A program made the position numbers and the translations under genes. 64,000 nucleotides of DNA, taken from NCBI RefSeq assembly GCF_003991975.1, contig NZ_CP029822.1, forward strand, positions 2,443,648-2,507,647. The letters run 5' to 3'. Origin of the DNA: Entomomonas moraniae. Its GTDB lineage: Bacteria > Pseudomonadota > Gammaproteobacteria > Pseudomonadales > Pseudomonadaceae. This document shows positions 62,043 through 64,000 of the stretch, in pieces; the first letter of the stretch is position 1, and each line of letters starts with the position of its first letter. The notes beneath the pieces were generated by a model. That model searched no databases and was not told where the DNA came from. It saw only the letters and a list, made by a program, of their open reading frames with translations.

Positions 62043-64000
62043 TTATTCTTTTAAAGAATGTAACTCTAATCCACCATCTGCTTTATGTAGAGCTCTTAAC
62101 TGTTCGCTGAGTAGTTTAATATTCTTCTCTGTCCCGTCCAACTCTTTGACTAATTCAGGTGGCAAAAGCACTTTAATTTGGTCACGCAAAGATAACATCA
62201 CTTCATCCAGTTGTTGCTGCTCAGCCAAACTATCTTTTGACAAGACAACAATTTCGCTAGGTAATGGCAGCCCATAACCATTTTTTAATAATCCTGCGGG
62301 GCGAGTTAAAAATGCGCTACGCTCGATAAGTTGCTGAATGCCTTGCTCTGCCTTTAGTAAATGCGGTTGCTTGTCAGAACTTGATACGGGCTTTAAATAT
62401 CGCTCTTTTAGTATTTGATAAACTAATAGTGTCTGCCTACGTATAGCGGCTTGCTCTAATAATATCAGCGCAGCACTACTGCGTAAATCTGCCTGCTTAA
62501 AAATCTGTTGTCTTGATTGTGCAGAGCGCTGTAACCACTCTTCTACCGAGTTATCAGGAATAGGTAGCTTTTGTTTAATGACTTGAAACATCATTTCATA
62601 ACGATCGCGGTAGGAATCAAAAAAGTAACCAAGCCTCATAGCCTCTTGTCTGTCTTTTAGTACAGATCCATCAGCAAGACCTCTCGACTCTAATAAACCT
62701 AACAAACCACTGGGGGTAAGCGTGTTGAGTGTTTTCAAACTCTGCAACTGCGTACCCGTTCGCAATAGCTTTAATGTTTCTACAGCACAGTTATTTGTTA
62801 AAAAATAGTAATTACCATCATAACTCCAATGAAGCTCTATAGCCTGCTCGACAAGAGATACAATCTGATCACGAGACAACTTTAAAGGGACAGACTCTAA
62901 AGGCCGCCACTCTAGCTTAGTATACTCATCGACAACTTGGTTTAGAGGTAAAATAAAAAGTCTTGAAGGATAATTTCCTGTCAACCCTTTGATGCTCGAT
63001 ATTTGCAAGTCATTTATAAATGCTCGATAAGATAATACCCGATGATACTCCAGATCTAAACGGCAATCTGGACCGCGCGGTCTATCTGGAGCACAAATGA
63101 CTAGACGCAGCATACTATGCCCCCAACGACTCATCCAATCATTGTTGGCAGTGGCAAATAAATAATCTACTTCATAGACGCGCTCAGGATCGAGATGTTC
63201 CAATGGTGACTTATTAGGTTCATCATTAGCAAATAAATAGACATAATCTTGTGCACAAGACTGCTGTTGTGGCGGTTGCCAATCAAAGTGCTTTATAAAC
63301 CAGCTATTTAGTCTTGGGCGGCGGCAAGCATAATCCTTATCTAATAAAAAATACTCCATATTGACGGCCATAAATTCTTTAGGATTAGTCAACTCATACT
63401 GGTCTGGCGTTCTATCGACACGGGTATTTTGGTTATCTCTTAACTCCCCCTCACCAATCAGCAACGGCCATCCCGCTAAATCTAAAAAATTTGCGTCATC
63501 ACTGATTGTAAAATGTCGCCCTAAAAACCCTAGACAATAGCTAGGTAGCGCCTCAGTTCCTTGAGTTTTTGCTAATCGTTGACAATAATAAATTTGTGGC
63601 TTTTGTTGGGCAGTAAAAAAGCCACCATCATCATATAAATGTGATAACTCGTGAATAACAGTTGCTAACAACTCTTTACGTATTGTTTTATGAGGACGTC
63701 CGTTTTCAGTTTTCACGGCACTACCATCAACAAGAGAAGGTAATAGCTGTTTATTTAAGAGCAGTGCATAACGTCCATTTGTTCGACCATAAGCCTCAGA
63801 AGGTAAATTTTCTGACCACGTAACCACTACTTGATGAGAAAAACTATTGATAAAAGAGGGAGGAAGCATCGCACGCGCTTCATTGAGGAGCTGGTTAGAT
63901 ACTTGTATCTCTTGCTTCGATAGGTTTTTTTTATTGAGAGATAAAGAAAGCTCTGCAAAACAATAGCTACTATAAATAAAAATACTTATAGCAGCTAAAC
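62043..64000 (-). CDS. DUF4105 family exported protein, 5' end cut by the window edge
   Basis: At least 652 codons, open to the right edge. The visible N-terminal part LAAISIFIYSSYCFAELSLS looks like the end of a signal peptide, so only a few residues are probably missing. A metallopeptidase-like HELSH motif (HExxH, in LLATVIHELSHLYDDGG) lies in the first domain. The DUF4105 domain follows (DWMSRWGHSMLRLVICAPD, YPSRLFILPLNQVVDEY, YYFLTNNCAVETLKLL, with a His and Cys that could be catalytic). The C-terminal 200 residues are helical and Gln/Leu-rich. Predicted periplasmic; function unknown. Confidence 0.82.
   Translation of the reverse strand, partial: LAAISIFIYSSYCFAELSLSLNKKNLSKQEIQVSNQLLNEARAMLPPSFINSFSHQVVVTWSENLPSEAYGRTNGRYALLLNKQLLPSLVDGSAVKTENGRPHKTIRKELLATVIHELSHLYDDGGFFTAQQKPQIYYCQRLAKTQGTEALPSYCLGFLGRHFTISDDANFLDLAGWPLLIGEGELRDNQNTRVDRTPDQYELTNPKEFMAVNMEYFLLDKDYACRRPRLNSWFIKHFDWQPPQQQSCAQDYVYLFANDEPNKSPLEHLDPERVYEVDYLFATANNDWMSRWGHSMLRLVICAPDRPRGPDCRLDLEYHRVLSYRAFINDLQISSIKGLTGNYPSRLFILPLNQVVDEYTKLEWRPLESVPLKLSRDQIVSLVEQAIELHWSYDGNYYFLTNNCAVETLKLLRTGTQLQSLKTLNTLTPSGLLGLLESRGLADGSVLKDRQEAMRLGYFFDSYRDRYEMMFQVIKQKLPIPDNSVEEWLQRSAQSRQQIFKQADLRSSAALILLEQAAIRRQTLLVYQILKERYLKPVSSSDKQPHLLKAEQGIQQLIERSAFLTRPAGLLKNGYGLPLPSEIVVLSKDSLAEQQQLDEVMLSLRDQIKVLLPPELVKELDGTEKNIKLLSEQLRALHKADGGLELHSLKE

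Overview
The window comes from an AT-rich gammaproteobacterial chromosome. Gene neighbourhoods are those of Pseudomonadaceae: divergent rpsT/murJ, pcnB-folK, serB divergent from an AhpA/SMP-like membrane protein, a RidA gene before alanine racemase, and ilvI-ilvH-ilvC next to pssA. The very low GC and the compacted neighbourhoods (ubiC and ubiA 40 kb apart, recC without recB/recD, hflKC without hfq/hflX) suggest a derived, host-associated relative of Pseudomonas, such as an Entomomonas-like insect-gut bacterium. That placement is inference, not a database result.

Layout. 1-4.4 kb: end of fxsA, an aldo/keto reductase, a ClC chloride/proton antiporter and murJ. 4.6-13.8 kb: rpsT, a GyrI-like protein with a membrane di-iron hydroxylase, ridA-alr, mscK, tag and a membrane LtaS/OpgB-like phosphotransferase. 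14-25.4 kb: gltBD, ubiC, a YagU-like protein, proB, pcnB-folK and an ODP-type di-iron metallo-beta-lactamase-fold protein. 25.5-38.9 kb: an AhpA-like protein, serB, ilvD, a DUF192 protein, hflKC, recC, a uracil permease and a FUSC-type protein. 38.9-42.9 kb: an aquaporin gene with three in-frame stops, a bile acid:Na+ symporter-family protein, a VanW-family protein, and an exported HbpS/GlcG-like plus cupin pair. 43.0-47.4 kb: accessory region with a structured RNA element, a small DUF3077-like protein, tandem HEAT-repeat paralogues, small membrane proteins and two lipoproteins. 47.5-53.0 kb: a complete rRNA operon on the minus strand (16S, tRNA-Ile, tRNA-Ala, 23S, 5S) with promoter, boxA sites, processing stem and terminator. 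53.0-64.0 kb: pssA, ilvC, ilvIH with a structured leader, a DUF4124 protein, an M23 peptidase, a CNNM/CorC-type protein, ubiA and the 3' part of a DUF4105 protein.

Functional links. ilvD, ilvIH and ilvC cover the shared branched-chain amino acid pathway. gltBD supplies glutamate to proB and to transaminations. ubiC and ubiA make the first two committed steps of ubiquinone synthesis. murJ and alr serve peptidoglycan, and pssA serves phosphatidylethanolamine synthesis. HflKC modulates FtsH.

The most unusual item is at 43.06-43.29 kb: a roughly 180-nt element whose complementary segments predict a long-range closing stem, inner hairpins (one with a UUCG loop) and a pseudoknot. It lies just upstream of a small gene with C-rich codon use foreign to its neighbours. 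Secondary items are the aqpZ gene inactivated only by changes explicable as C-to-T transitions, and a candidate attenuator in front of ilvIH. No IS element, prophage, CRISPR array or replication origin was seen.
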